11,390 bases of DNA from Clostridia bacterium. GTDB lineage: Bacteria; Bacillota; Clostridia; Peptostreptococcales; Anaerovoracaceae. The notes beneath the pieces are model-generated. The model was not told the DNA's origin, searched no databases, and saw only the letters and a list, made by a program, of their open reading frames with translations. The position numbers were made by a program, and so were the translations under genes. This document shows, piece after piece, positions 1 through 6,367 of the stretch (position 1 is its first letter; each line of letters begins with the position of its first letter). The stretch spans positions 1-11,390 of the forward strand of contig JAKSSQ010000043.1 of the NCBI GenBank assembly GCA_024403005.1, written 5' to 3'.

Positions 1-5
1 CAAGT

Positions 6-398
6 CTAAATAGAAAAAGCATTTACATTGTGCCTTATATATGTACCGTCGTTGGTATACAGAATCTCTATTATGTCCATACTGCAGTTATAAGCCGCAA
101 AACCCGGATGGATCTTAAGATAAAGCTGCGCCGCCATTAAAAGCCGCCTCTGTTTCTTCCTGTTTACGGCTTCTCTTGGCATGCCGTAGTCCGTTCTTGT
201 CCTGGCTTTTACCTCCACGAAGCTTATGGTCCGCTCTTTGACCCCAATCAGGTCTATCTCCCCTGCCTTGCAGCGGAAATTGCGTTCAATAACCTTATAA
301 CCCTGCTTTCGCAGGTAATCCGCAGCAAGATCCTCGCCTTTTCTGCCTCTGGTCTTCTTAATTGCGTCTTTTTCTTTGTTTGTAAGTTCTTTATCCAT
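6..398 (-). CDS. yraN: YraN / UPF0102 family nuclease-fold protein
   Basis: A 130-residue protein of the UPF0102 (YraN) family, which has a restriction-endonuclease-like fold; its physiological role is not settled. Visible family signatures are GRKGEDLAADYL (residues 18-29), an RNF..KAGEIDLI segment (39-51, with the acidic pair of the PD-(D/E)xK-like core) and FVEVKAR (60-66). Length fits the family (about 115-130 aa), and the ending HNVNAFSI resembles the usual C-terminus. The ATG at 398 is preceded by GGGAG with a 10-nt gap. The gene lies downstream of the etfA terminator, so it probably uses its own promoter in the gap. The N-terminal 15 residues are basic and lysine-rich, before the conserved part. 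Family assignment is secure; nuclease activity is inferred only. Confidence 0.9.
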   Translation of the reverse strand: MDKELTNKEKDAIKKTRGRKGEDLAADYLRKQGYKVIERNFRCKAGEIDLIGVKERTISFVEVKARTRTDYGMPREAVNRKKQRRLLMAAQLYLKIHPGFAAYNCSMDIIEILYTNDGTYIRHNVNAFSI

Positions 399-425
399 AT
401 TGCAGCCGCTCCCGCTGCAGAAAAG

Positions 426-455
426 AAATTACCATATTTTAACAGTACCTGTCAA
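426..455 (-). promoter_or_regulatory. candidate yraN promoter
   Basis: Read on the minus strand, a perfect -35 TTGACA (450-455) is followed by an 18-bp spacer and TAATTT (426-431), which has a TG one base upstream (extended -10 form). The -10 matches consensus at only 3 of 6 positions, so support comes mainly from the -35 and from its place between the etfA terminator and yraN. An imperfect inverted repeat (TTAACAG/CTGTCAA, 439-455) overlaps the -35. Confidence 0.4.
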
Positions 456-483
456 TAGCGCACTGCGTTGGGTCACGGGAAAT

Positions 484-514
484 AAAAAACCCGGCTGAGT
501 AAACAACCGGGTTT
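484..514 (-). terminator. rho-independent terminator of bcd-etfB-etfA
   Basis: A perfect 8-bp GC-rich stem (AAACCCGG, 487-494, pairing with CCGGGTTT, 507-514) has a 12-nt loop. On the minus strand it is followed by a T run (complement of the A run at 484-489). It begins about 20 nt beyond the etfA stop codon. The plus-strand side lacks a T run, so the terminator reads in the minus direction only. Confidence 0.9.
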
Positions 515-535
515 AATACGCTTAATCTTATTCGA

Positions 536-1669
536 TTACTTTGCAGCCTTAGCAGCCTTGAAGGATTCGATAAGTTCGGGAACAACCTTGAAGAGGTCGC
601 CTGTGATACCGTAGTCAGCAACTTCGAAAATGGGAGCAGATTCGTTCTTGTTAACTGCGATGATCAGTTCGGATTCCTGCATACCAGCCTTGTGCTGGAT
701 AGCGCCGGAGATACCGAGAGCGATGTAGATTCTGGGGTGAACTGTCTTACCAGTCTGGCCAACCTGGTGGTCAGCTGTGATCCAGCCAGCGTCTACGCAA
801 GCACGGGAGGAACCAACTACGCCGCCGAGTACTTCTGCGAGTTCTTCAGCGAGAGCGATACCCTTTTCAACGTCCTTGGAGATACCACGGCCTACGGATA
901 CAACTACGTCAGCACCGATGAGGTCAACGAGCTTCTTAGCAGCCTTTTCGATTGCTACTACGTTTGTCTTAACGTCGGAAGCTTCGAGCTTGAATTCGGG
1001 GTGCAGAACTTCGATCTTAGCTGCGCAATCTGCACAGTATTCGTTCTTCTTCATAACGCCGGGGCGAACTGTTGCCATAGCGGGTCTGAATCTGGGGCAA
1101 ATGATGGAAGCCATGAGGTGACCGCCGAATGCAGGACGTGTCATCTTAAGGTCTCTGGAAACATCCTTCTTTTCGCCAGCTACCATTACTGTACCGAGCT
1201 TTTCGATCTTGTCCGGTGCGAGTGTGGAAGCTTCTGCAAGGAATCCCTTGTAGTTGGGCATGTCGATGTCCAGGTGTGTGCAGTCAGCGCAAAGACCTGT
1301 GTGGAGTCTGCCTGCGCAGCGGGGTGCGAGGTCGCGACCGATGTTGGAAGCGCCGAAGAGCAGAATTTCAGGCTTGAATTCTTCTACTGCTTCGCAGATA
1401 ACCTTTGTGTATGCGTCTGTTGTGTAGTTCTTGAGCAGCGGGCTGTTGTATACGTATACCTTGTCAGCGCCGTATCCGCCGATTTCCTTTGCGATTCCGT
1501 CAACGTCGTCGCCGAGGAGGATACCGCAGAGTTCTACGCCCAGTTCGTTAGCAAGCTTTCTGCCTTCGGAAATGAGTTCGAATGTTGTGGGCATCATAAC
1601 GCCCTGGCGCTGTTCACAGAAGACCCAAACGTTCTTGAAATCTTCAATTACTGTATTATTGAATGCCAT
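536..1669 (-). CDS. etfA: electron transfer flavoprotein, alpha subunit
   Basis: The alpha subunit of a heterodimeric electron transfer flavoprotein, which carries the alpha-FAD and passes electrons to or from an acyl-CoA dehydrogenase. The 377-residue protein has an N-terminal Etf alpha/beta domain (about 13-200) and a C-terminal FAD-binding domain (about 240-375). The latter shows SRACVDAGW (288-296), HQVGQTGKTV (301-310) and the signature YIALGISGAIQHKAGM (315-330). It is longer than the common 310-340 residues because of an extra segment at about 138-173 between CTHLDID and MTRPAFGG, and a following YCADC (CxxC, 211-215). The ATG at 1669 has AAAGGAG upstream; the etfB stop lies 18 nt before it. 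The gene is last in bcd-etfB-etfA. By context and by the EtfB sequence, it is probably part of a bifurcating Bcd/Etf complex of butyrate synthesis. Family certain, bifurcation inferred. Confidence 0.97.
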   Translation of the reverse strand: MAFNNTVIEDFKNVWVFCEQRQGVMMPTTFELISEGRKLANELGVELCGILLGDDVDGIAKEIGGYGADKVYVYNSPLLKNYTTDAYTKVICEAVEEFKPEILLFGASNIGRDLAPRCAGRLHTGLCADCTHLDIDMPNYKGFLAEASTLAPDKIEKLGTVMVAGEKKDVSRDLKMTRPAFGGHLMASIICPRFRPAMATVRPGVMKKNEYCADCAAKIEVLHPEFKLEASDVKTNVVAIEKAAKKLVDLIGADVVVSVGRGISKDVEKGIALAEELAEVLGGVVGSSRACVDAGWITADHQVGQTGKTVHPRIYIALGISGAIQHKAGMQESELIIAVNKNESAPIFEVADYGITGDLFKVVPELIESFKAAKAAK

Positions 1670-1687
1670 TCTTTCGTTCTCCTTTCA

Positions 1688-2488
1688 TTAAATGTAGTGC
1701 TTCTTTGCGAGGATAGCAGCAAGTTCATCTGTTGTTTCCTTGCCATTGCCCTTCAGCATCTGACCTGCGCCCTTCTGGGGAGGTGTGAAAGAAGTAAGAA
1801 TGTTTGTCGGGGATCCCTTCAGACCGATTGTTGTAGCATCGATGAGTTCGTGATCCTTGAGTGCGTTGTAGTCCATAACTGTGAGGGGCTTGGACCAAGC
1901 TTCATAAGCACCGAATACGGAGAGGTATCTCGGTTCGTTGAGTTCCTTGATGCATGTGATCATGCAGGGAGTTTCTGCTTCAACAACCATGTAACCATCT
2001 TCGAGCATTCTGTTAACTGTGATCTTCTTGCCTTCCTTTGTGATCTTGCCAGCATATGTGATCTGGGGCAGGTGGAGCTTTTCAGCGATCTGGGGACCAA
2101 CCTGAGCTGTGTCACCGTCGATAGCCTGACGACCAGCGAGAATGATGTCTTCTTCTTCGATACCGTATGTATCGATAGCTGCTGCGAGGATCTGGGATGT
2201 AGCATATGTATCGGAACCACCGAATTCTCTAGCGGATACGAGAACGCCTTCATCAACGCCCATAGCCATGAGTTCGCGGAGCATTCCTTCTGCGGGAGCG
2301 GGTCCCATTGTGAATGCAACTACCTTGCATCCGAGTTCGTCCTTTAAGGACAGAGCTGCTTCTACTGCGTTGAGGTCATCGGGGTTGATGATTGTCTGCA
2401 TGGAAGCACGATTCAGTGTACCATCGGGATTAACAGCAACCTTACCGGAGGTGTCGGGTACCTGCTTTACTGTTACGATAATTTTCAT
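1688..2488 (-). CDS. etfB: electron transfer flavoprotein, beta subunit (bifurcating type)
   Basis: The beta subunit of the Etf heterodimer, 266 residues, normal length. The start MKIIVTVKQVPDT is typical, and the nucleotide-binding loop reads GRQAIDGDTAQVGPQ (119-133). In bifurcating EtfB proteins such as that of Acidaminococcus fermentans, a DGDTAQVGP loop holds the second FAD, whereas non-bifurcating EtfB has a different loop that binds AMP. The sequence therefore favours flavin-based electron bifurcation, in which NADH oxidation is coupled to crotonyl-CoA and ferredoxin reduction. The ATG at 2488 has an AAAGGAGG box 12 nt upstream, placed directly behind the bcd stop codon. The gene is in the middle of bcd-etfB-etfA, giving matched synthesis of the complex. 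Family assignment is certain; the bifurcating class is a motif-based inference. Confidence 0.97.
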   Translation of the reverse strand: MKIIVTVKQVPDTSGKVAVNPDGTLNRASMQTIINPDDLNAVEAALSLKDELGCKVVAFTMGPAPAEGMLRELMAMGVDEGVLVSAREFGGSDTYATSQILAAAIDTYGIEEEDIILAGRQAIDGDTAQVGPQIAEKLHLPQITYAGKITKEGKKITVNRMLEDGYMVVEAETPCMITCIKELNEPRYLSVFGAYEAWSKPLTVMDYNALKDHELIDATTIGLKGSPTNILTSFTPPQKGAGQMLKGNGKETTDELAAILAKKHYI

Positions 2489-2509
2489 CTTTGTAAGTTC
2501 CCTCCTTTA

Positions 2510-3655
2510 TTATTTAACGCCCATGTTGCTGGAGATTACCATGCGCTGTACTTCGGATGTACCTTCGTAGATTTCTGTGATCTTTGCGTCTCTCATCATT
2601 CTTTCTACGGGGTATTCTCTTGTGTAACCGTAACCACCGAACAGCTGAACTGCTCTTCTTGTTACGTCGGAAGCCATTTCAGCTGCGAAGAGCTTAGCTT
2701 CTGCTGCGTACATACCGAGAAGAGGATCGTGGTTATCCTTAGCGATAGCAGCTCTGTATACGAGGAGCTGAGCAGCATCTGCCTTGCACTTCATATCAGC
2801 AAGCTGGAACTGAGTGTTCTGGAACTGGGACAGTCTCTTGTGGAACTGCTTTCTTTCCTGTGTATATGCAACTGTTTCATCGATAGCGCCTTCGCCGAGA
2901 CCGAGAGCCTGGGAAGCAATACCGATACGGCCGCCGTCAAGAGTATGCATAGCAATCTTGAAGCCCTTTCCGAGTTCGCCGAGGAGGTTTTCCTTGGGAA
3001 CGATGCAGTCTTCGAAAATGAGGTCGCATGTTGCGGAACCGCGGATACCCATCTTCTTTTCGTGCTTACCTACGGAGAATCCGGGGAAGTCCTTTTCAAC
3101 GATGAATGCGGAGATACCCTTGTTTCCGAGGGAAGGATCTGTCATAGCGAATACTACGAATACAGAAGCTTCGGAAGCGTTTGTGATGAAGCACTTTGTA
3201 CCGTTGAGTACCCAGTGATCTCCCATGTCAACAGCAACTGTCTGCTGACCGGATGCGTCTGTACCTGCGTTGGGTTCTGTAAGACCGAAAGCGCCAAGCT
3301 TCTTGCCTGCGCAAAGGTCGGGCAGATACTTCATCTTCTGTTCTTCTGTGCCCCAGTAATAGATGGGAGCGCAGCACAGGGATGTGTGAGCACTGATTAC
3401 AACAGCTGTAGTACCGCATACCTTAGCCATTTCTTCTACGCACATAGCGTATGCGAGGTTGTCTCCGCCTGCTCCGCCATATTCCTTGGGGAAAGGAATA
3501 CCGAAGCATCCCAGCTTAGCAAGCTTGGGAACTGTTTCGCTGGGGAAACGTTCTTCTTCGTCGAGTTCTTCTGCAAGGGGCTTTACTTCGTTCTGAGCGA
3601 AGTCACGATACATCTTGCGGACCAGCTCTTGCTCTTTAGTCAGTGTAAAATTCAT
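2510..3655 (-). CDS. bcd: butyryl-CoA dehydrogenase (short-chain acyl-CoA dehydrogenase)
   Basis: A FAD acyl-CoA dehydrogenase of 381 residues, close to clostridial Bcd (about 379). It shows the acyl-CoA dehydrogenase signatures GAFGLTEPNAGTD (121-133) and QLFGGYGYTREYPVERMMRD (337-356). The catalytic base is Glu364 in IYEGTSE (362-368). The N-terminal helical domain spans about 1-115, the beta domain 120-225 and the C-terminal helical domain 230-380. The likely role is reduction of crotonyl-CoA to butyryl-CoA with EtfAB, the last redox step of butyrate formation; the genes for thiolase, Hbd and Crt are not in this window. ATG 3655 is preceded by AAAGGAGG 12 nt upstream. It is the first gene of the operon, with a consensus promoter and a possible Rex site. 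Another short-chain acyl-CoA substrate cannot be excluded. Confidence 0.95.
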   Translation of the reverse strand: MNFTLTKEQELVRKMYRDFAQNEVKPLAEELDEEERFPSETVPKLAKLGCFGIPFPKEYGGAGGDNLAYAMCVEEMAKVCGTTAVVISAHTSLCCAPIYYWGTEEQKMKYLPDLCAGKKLGAFGLTEPNAGTDASGQQTVAVDMGDHWVLNGTKCFITNASEASVFVVFAMTDPSLGNKGISAFIVEKDFPGFSVGKHEKKMGIRGSATCDLIFEDCIVPKENLLGELGKGFKIAMHTLDGGRIGIASQALGLGEGAIDETVAYTQERKQFHKRLSQFQNTQFQLADMKCKADAAQLLVYRAAIAKDNHDPLLGMYAAEAKLFAAEMASDVTRRAVQLFGGYGYTREYPVERMMRDAKITEIYEGTSEVQRMVISSNMGVK

Positions 3656-3674
3656 TACCTTCTAATTCCTCCTT

Positions 3675-3696
3675 TTATTGTTAATGTTTACAATAA
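3675..3696. repeat. inverted repeat next to the bcd ribosome binding site
   Basis: Perfect 7-bp arms TTATTGT (3675-3681) and ACAATAA (3690-3696) surround an 8-nt centre. In the bcd leader this forms a hairpin ending where the AAGGAGG box (3668-3674) begins. The core TTGTTAATGTTTACAA resembles Rex half sites but has a 2-nt instead of a 4-nt spacer, so either an RNA hairpin or an off-consensus operator is possible. Confidence 0.5.
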
Positions 3697-3773
3697 CAGA
3701 TTTATCTGCAGTTCAGCGTGTTCGGGCACGTCAAAAGACGATATGCCAAACTACACCTACTACATTCTCATCT

Positions 3774-3803
3774 ATTATACAAAGTCAAGCCGAAGATTGT
3801 CAA
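3774..3803 (-). promoter_or_regulatory. promoter of bcd-etfB-etfA
   Basis: On the minus strand the -35 is TTGACA (3798-3803) and the -10 is TATAAT (3774-3779), both perfect matches to the housekeeping sigma consensus, with an 18-bp spacer. Predicted start is near 3767, giving an untranslated leader of about 110 nt. A strong promoter is consistent with a catabolic enzyme complex made in large amounts. Confidence 0.85.
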
Positions 3804-3814
3804 CTATTTATCAA
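3797..3814. promoter_or_regulatory. candidate Rex (NADH-sensing repressor) operator
   Basis: The 18-mer TTGTCAACTATTTATCAA matches the Rex consensus TTGTTAANNNNTTAACAA at 12 of 14 fixed positions, with the correct 4-nt spacing. It overlaps the -35 box of the bcd promoter, a position suited to repression. Rex control of bcd/etf operons is established in several clostridia. Binding here is inferred from sequence alone. Confidence 0.55.
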
Positions 3815-3900
3815 TTTTTCTTGTGTATTTATTGTGTATTTCTGTAGTTTGACCACAATCTATATGCATGTTTCAGCCATTGAACCTTATCTGTTAACAT

Positions 3901-3930
3901 AAAACACCTTCCGGTCCAATCCGGAAGGTG
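3901..3930 (-). terminator. rho-independent terminator of the rny-iscS-thiI unit
   Basis: A perfect 10-bp stem, CACCTTCCGG (3905-3914) with CCGGAAGGTG (3921-3930), has a 6-nt loop and is followed on the minus strand by TTTTATGTT. It lies about 35 nt beyond the thiI stop and separates thiI from the bcd promoter. Confidence 0.9.
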
Positions 3931-3964
3931 CTTCTCAAGACATTATTCTCTTATAATTGTAAAT

Positions 3965-5173
3965 TTAAACGTCGCTTCTCTGGGTTATTACGGAGATTTC
4001 TGCGGATTCAACTGCAGCGTTTACCAGAGCTTCCACGTCCAGTCTGCTTTCGGATTCCACGATGCGTTCCAGCTTTGGCTGGGTCACCGGGTGCTTGGGC
4101 AGGAATACTGTGCAGCAGTCTTCGAAAGGCTGGATGGAAGTTTCGAAAGTGCCGATTTCCCTTGCTCTGTCCATGATTTCGGTCTTATCCATTGCGATAA
4201 GAGGCCTCATTACGGGAAGAGAAACTGCAGCGTCTGTAACCACGAGGGATGCAGCGGTCTGGCTTGCTACCTGGCCGAGGCTTTCGCCTGTGATGAGCAT
4301 TAAGTCCCCTTCTCTCTTTGCAATCTGCTCTGCAATTCGCATCATGAAGCGGCGGACCAGAATTGTGGTCTCGTCTTCGGGGCAGTTCTGCACAATCTGT
4401 TCCTGAATAGGAAGAAGATTAATGCTGAAAATGCGGATCTTTCCGCAGTAATCCGTAAGAATTCCTGCCAGATCCCTTACTTTTTCCCACGCTCTTTCGG
4501 ATGTGTAGGGATAGGAATGGAAGTGTACAGCTTCGATGTACATGCCTCTGTGAGCCATCATGAATGCAGCTACGGGAGAATCGATGCCGCCGGAGAGGAG
4601 CACCATGCCGCGGCCGTTGGTTCCCAGGGGAAGACCGCCGAAGCCTGCGATTTTCTTTTCGTAAACATAAGCGTAGTCTCTGCGTACGTTTACGTAGAGT
4701 GCGCAGTCCGGATTGTGGACGTCTACTCTCAGAACCTTGCAGCCTTTGAGAATCTTAGCGCCCATAATCTTGCCGATCTGGGGAGATTCCACGGGGAAAG
4801 TCTTGTCTGCTCTCTTTGCTTCCACCTTAAAGGTCTTAATGCCGCGTTCTTCGATAATTTCCAGCATGTAGTCCACAGCTACCTTGCCGACAGCTGTAAG
4901 AGCTTCTTCTGCTTCCATGCCCTTTATTTCGATTTCCTTTGCGGGGCTGATTGAATCAACGCCGAAAACGCGTCCTACGCGCTTAAGCGTATCTTCCTGA
5001 GGGATTTCCTGCGGCGTGCGAACGAAGATGAGTCCGTCTGCACGGTCCACGCTGACCCCATCCATATCCTTGAGGTTCTTCTTTATTCTCTGCACCAGCA
5101 TGCGCTCGAAATAAGGCTTATTCTGGCCCTTAAGGGCTGTTTCGCCGCAGCGAACGATAAAAATGTTTTCCAT
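3965..5173 (-). CDS. thiI: tRNA 4-thiouridine synthase ThiI
   Basis: ThiI adenylates U8 of tRNA and exchanges it for 4-thiouridine using sulfur from a cysteine desulfurase; some homologues also feed sulfur to the thiamine thiazole. From the ATG at 5173 it is 402 residues: N-terminal ferredoxin-like domain (1-60), THUMP domain (about 60-165), and a PP-loop pyrophosphatase domain with LLSGGIDSPVAAF (192-204), GESLGQVASQT (296-306) and FEDCCTVFLPKHP (350-362). The paired cysteines 353-354 fall where other ThiI proteins have the catalytic cysteine. No C-terminal rhodanese domain is present, as usual in Firmicutes. MENIFIVRCGE is the normal family start; a TTG at 5200 would add 9 unconserved residues. 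Neither start has a good ribosome binding site, so coupling to the upstream desulfurase gene, whose stop codon begins 33 nt before this ATG, is likely. Confidence 0.95.
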   Translation of the reverse strand: MENIFIVRCGETALKGQNKPYFERMLVQRIKKNLKDMDGVSVDRADGLIFVRTPQEIPQEDTLKRVGRVFGVDSISPAKEIEIKGMEAEEALTAVGKVAVDYMLEIIEERGIKTFKVEAKRADKTFPVESPQIGKIMGAKILKGCKVLRVDVHNPDCALYVNVRRDYAYVYEKKIAGFGGLPLGTNGRGMVLLSGGIDSPVAAFMMAHRGMYIEAVHFHSYPYTSERAWEKVRDLAGILTDYCGKIRIFSINLLPIQEQIVQNCPEDETTILVRRFMMRIAEQIAKREGDLMLITGESLGQVASQTAASLVVTDAAVSLPVMRPLIAMDKTEIMDRAREIGTFETSIQPFEDCCTVFLPKHPVTQPKLERIVESESRLDVEALVNAAVESAEISVITQRSDV

Positions 5174-5205
5174 ATCTGTAGTGTTTCCATTCTGCCGCAA
5201 GGGCC

Positions 5206-6366
5206 TTATCTTCTCTTGAATGCGCTTCTTAAACGCCTCTGGCTCTCTACTGCAGCCTTAAGCTTTTCGCAGACGAAATCCATCTGCTCTTTAGTATTTT
5301 CTTCGGAGAAGGAGAATCTTACTGCGCCTTCGATTTCTTCCTGGCTGAGCCCCATGGCTGTGAGCACATGGCTGCCCTTCTTGTGGGAAGAGCATGCAGA
5401 GCCTGTGGATACGTAGATTTCGTCCTGCTCTAATGTATGGAGCAGAACTTCGCCTCTGCAGCCTAAAAAGCTTATGTTCAGCACGGAAGGTGCGCAGATT
5501 TCCGGAGAATTAATCTTAATGTCCGGAATATTTGCCTTTATAAGGTCTAAGAGATAGCTGCGTACTTCTGCGATTTTTGCAATGCGCTGAGCCTTATTTT
5601 CTTCTGCAACGCGTACTGCTTCGCCGAGGCCTGCGATTCCGGGCATGTTTTCTGTGCCGGAGCGGAAACCCTTTTCCTGGCCGCCTCCCATAAGGAAAGG
5701 CCTGATGTGCAGACCGTTCTTAATGTAGAGAGCGCCTACGCCCTTTGCTGCGTGAACCTTATGGCCGGAAATGCTCATGAAGTCTACGCCCAGCTTCTTA
5801 ACGTCTGTGTCCACCTTTTCGAAGGACTGAACAGCGTCTGTGTGCAGGAGAATATTCTTATTAACCTTGTTGACTTCTCTGCGGATTTCTTCGATGGGCA
5901 TGATGCTGCCGGATTCGTTGTTTACGTGCATTACGGATACCAGGATGGTGTCTTCCGTAAGAGCAGCCTTAAAAGCGTCCATGTCGAAAGTGCAGTCGGG
6001 CTTAACGGGCAGATATACCACATCGGCACCCTTCTGCTGCAGATATTCGCAGTTGCGCAGAATTGCGGGGTGTTCAACGGCTGTGGTTATAATCCGCTTG
6101 CCCTGCTTGTTTCTGCTTTCCCAGACGCCCTGGAGCACGGTAGCGTCGCTTTCCGTTCCGCAGGCAGTAAAGAATACTTCGTCGGGAGATGCGTTTATAG
6201 CTCTGGCCACGTTTAATCTGGCCTGTTTTAAAATTTTCTCTGCGTTTACACCCATTCTATACAAAGACGAAGGATTTCCAAAATCCTCCGTCATTGTCTT
6301 TGTCATAACTTCCGCAACCTGCGGAATTACCCGGGTCGTAGCGCTGTTGTCCAGGTATACAAACAT
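5206..6366 (-). CDS. cysteine desulfurase (NifS/IscS class, probable NifZ-type partner of ThiI)
   Basis: A PLP-dependent cysteine desulfurase of 386 residues that converts cysteine to alanine and an enzyme persulfide. Visible features are YLDNSATTR (4-12), the EHP motif with catalytic His99, HTDAVQ (175-180), the PLP lysine Lys203 in SISGHKVHAAKG, and the active-site Cys325 in STGSACSSHKKGSH. The loop around the cysteine is of the NifS/IscS (group I) kind. The gene starts 1 base after the rny stop (TAATATG) and has no recognisable ribosome binding site, which points to translational coupling. Because thiI follows at once and no iscU-like scaffold is present, the likely job is sulfur supply for tRNA 4-thiouridine, as shown for the B. 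subtilis NifZ-ThiI pair. A wider role in Fe-S cluster assembly cannot be excluded. Confidence 0.93.
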   Translation of the reverse strand: MFVYLDNSATTRVIPQVAEVMTKTMTEDFGNPSSLYRMGVNAEKILKQARLNVARAINASPDEVFFTACGTESDATVLQGVWESRNKQGKRIITTAVEHPAILRNCEYLQQKGADVVYLPVKPDCTFDMDAFKAALTEDTILVSVMHVNNESGSIMPIEEIRREVNKVNKNILLHTDAVQSFEKVDTDVKKLGVDFMSISGHKVHAAKGVGALYIKNGLHIRPFLMGGGQEKGFRSGTENMPGIAGLGEAVRVAEENKAQRIAKIAEVRSYLLDLIKANIPDIKINSPEICAPSVLNISFLGCRGEVLLHTLEQDEIYVSTGSACSSHKKGSHVLTAMGLSQEEIEGAVRFSFSEENTKEQMDFVCEKLKAAVESQRRLRSAFKRR

Positions 6367-6367
6367 A

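Noticed and set aside
692..2347. A very long open frame on the plus strand opposite etfA and etfB.
   Set aside because: It is cysteine- and serine-rich with no recognisable domain, and exactly antisense to two certain genes. It arises because the real genes avoid Leu TTA/CTA and Ser TCA codons, whose complements are stops.
2729..3847. A long open frame on the plus strand opposite bcd running into its promoter region.
   Set aside because: Low-complexity antisense translation without motifs; the minus strand encodes a complete acyl-CoA dehydrogenase with catalytic residues.
5174..5200. An upstream TTG start for thiI adding 9 residues.
   Set aside because: The added residues are not part of the usual ThiI N-terminus, MENIFIVRCGE is, and the TTG has no better ribosome binding site. 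It remains possible.
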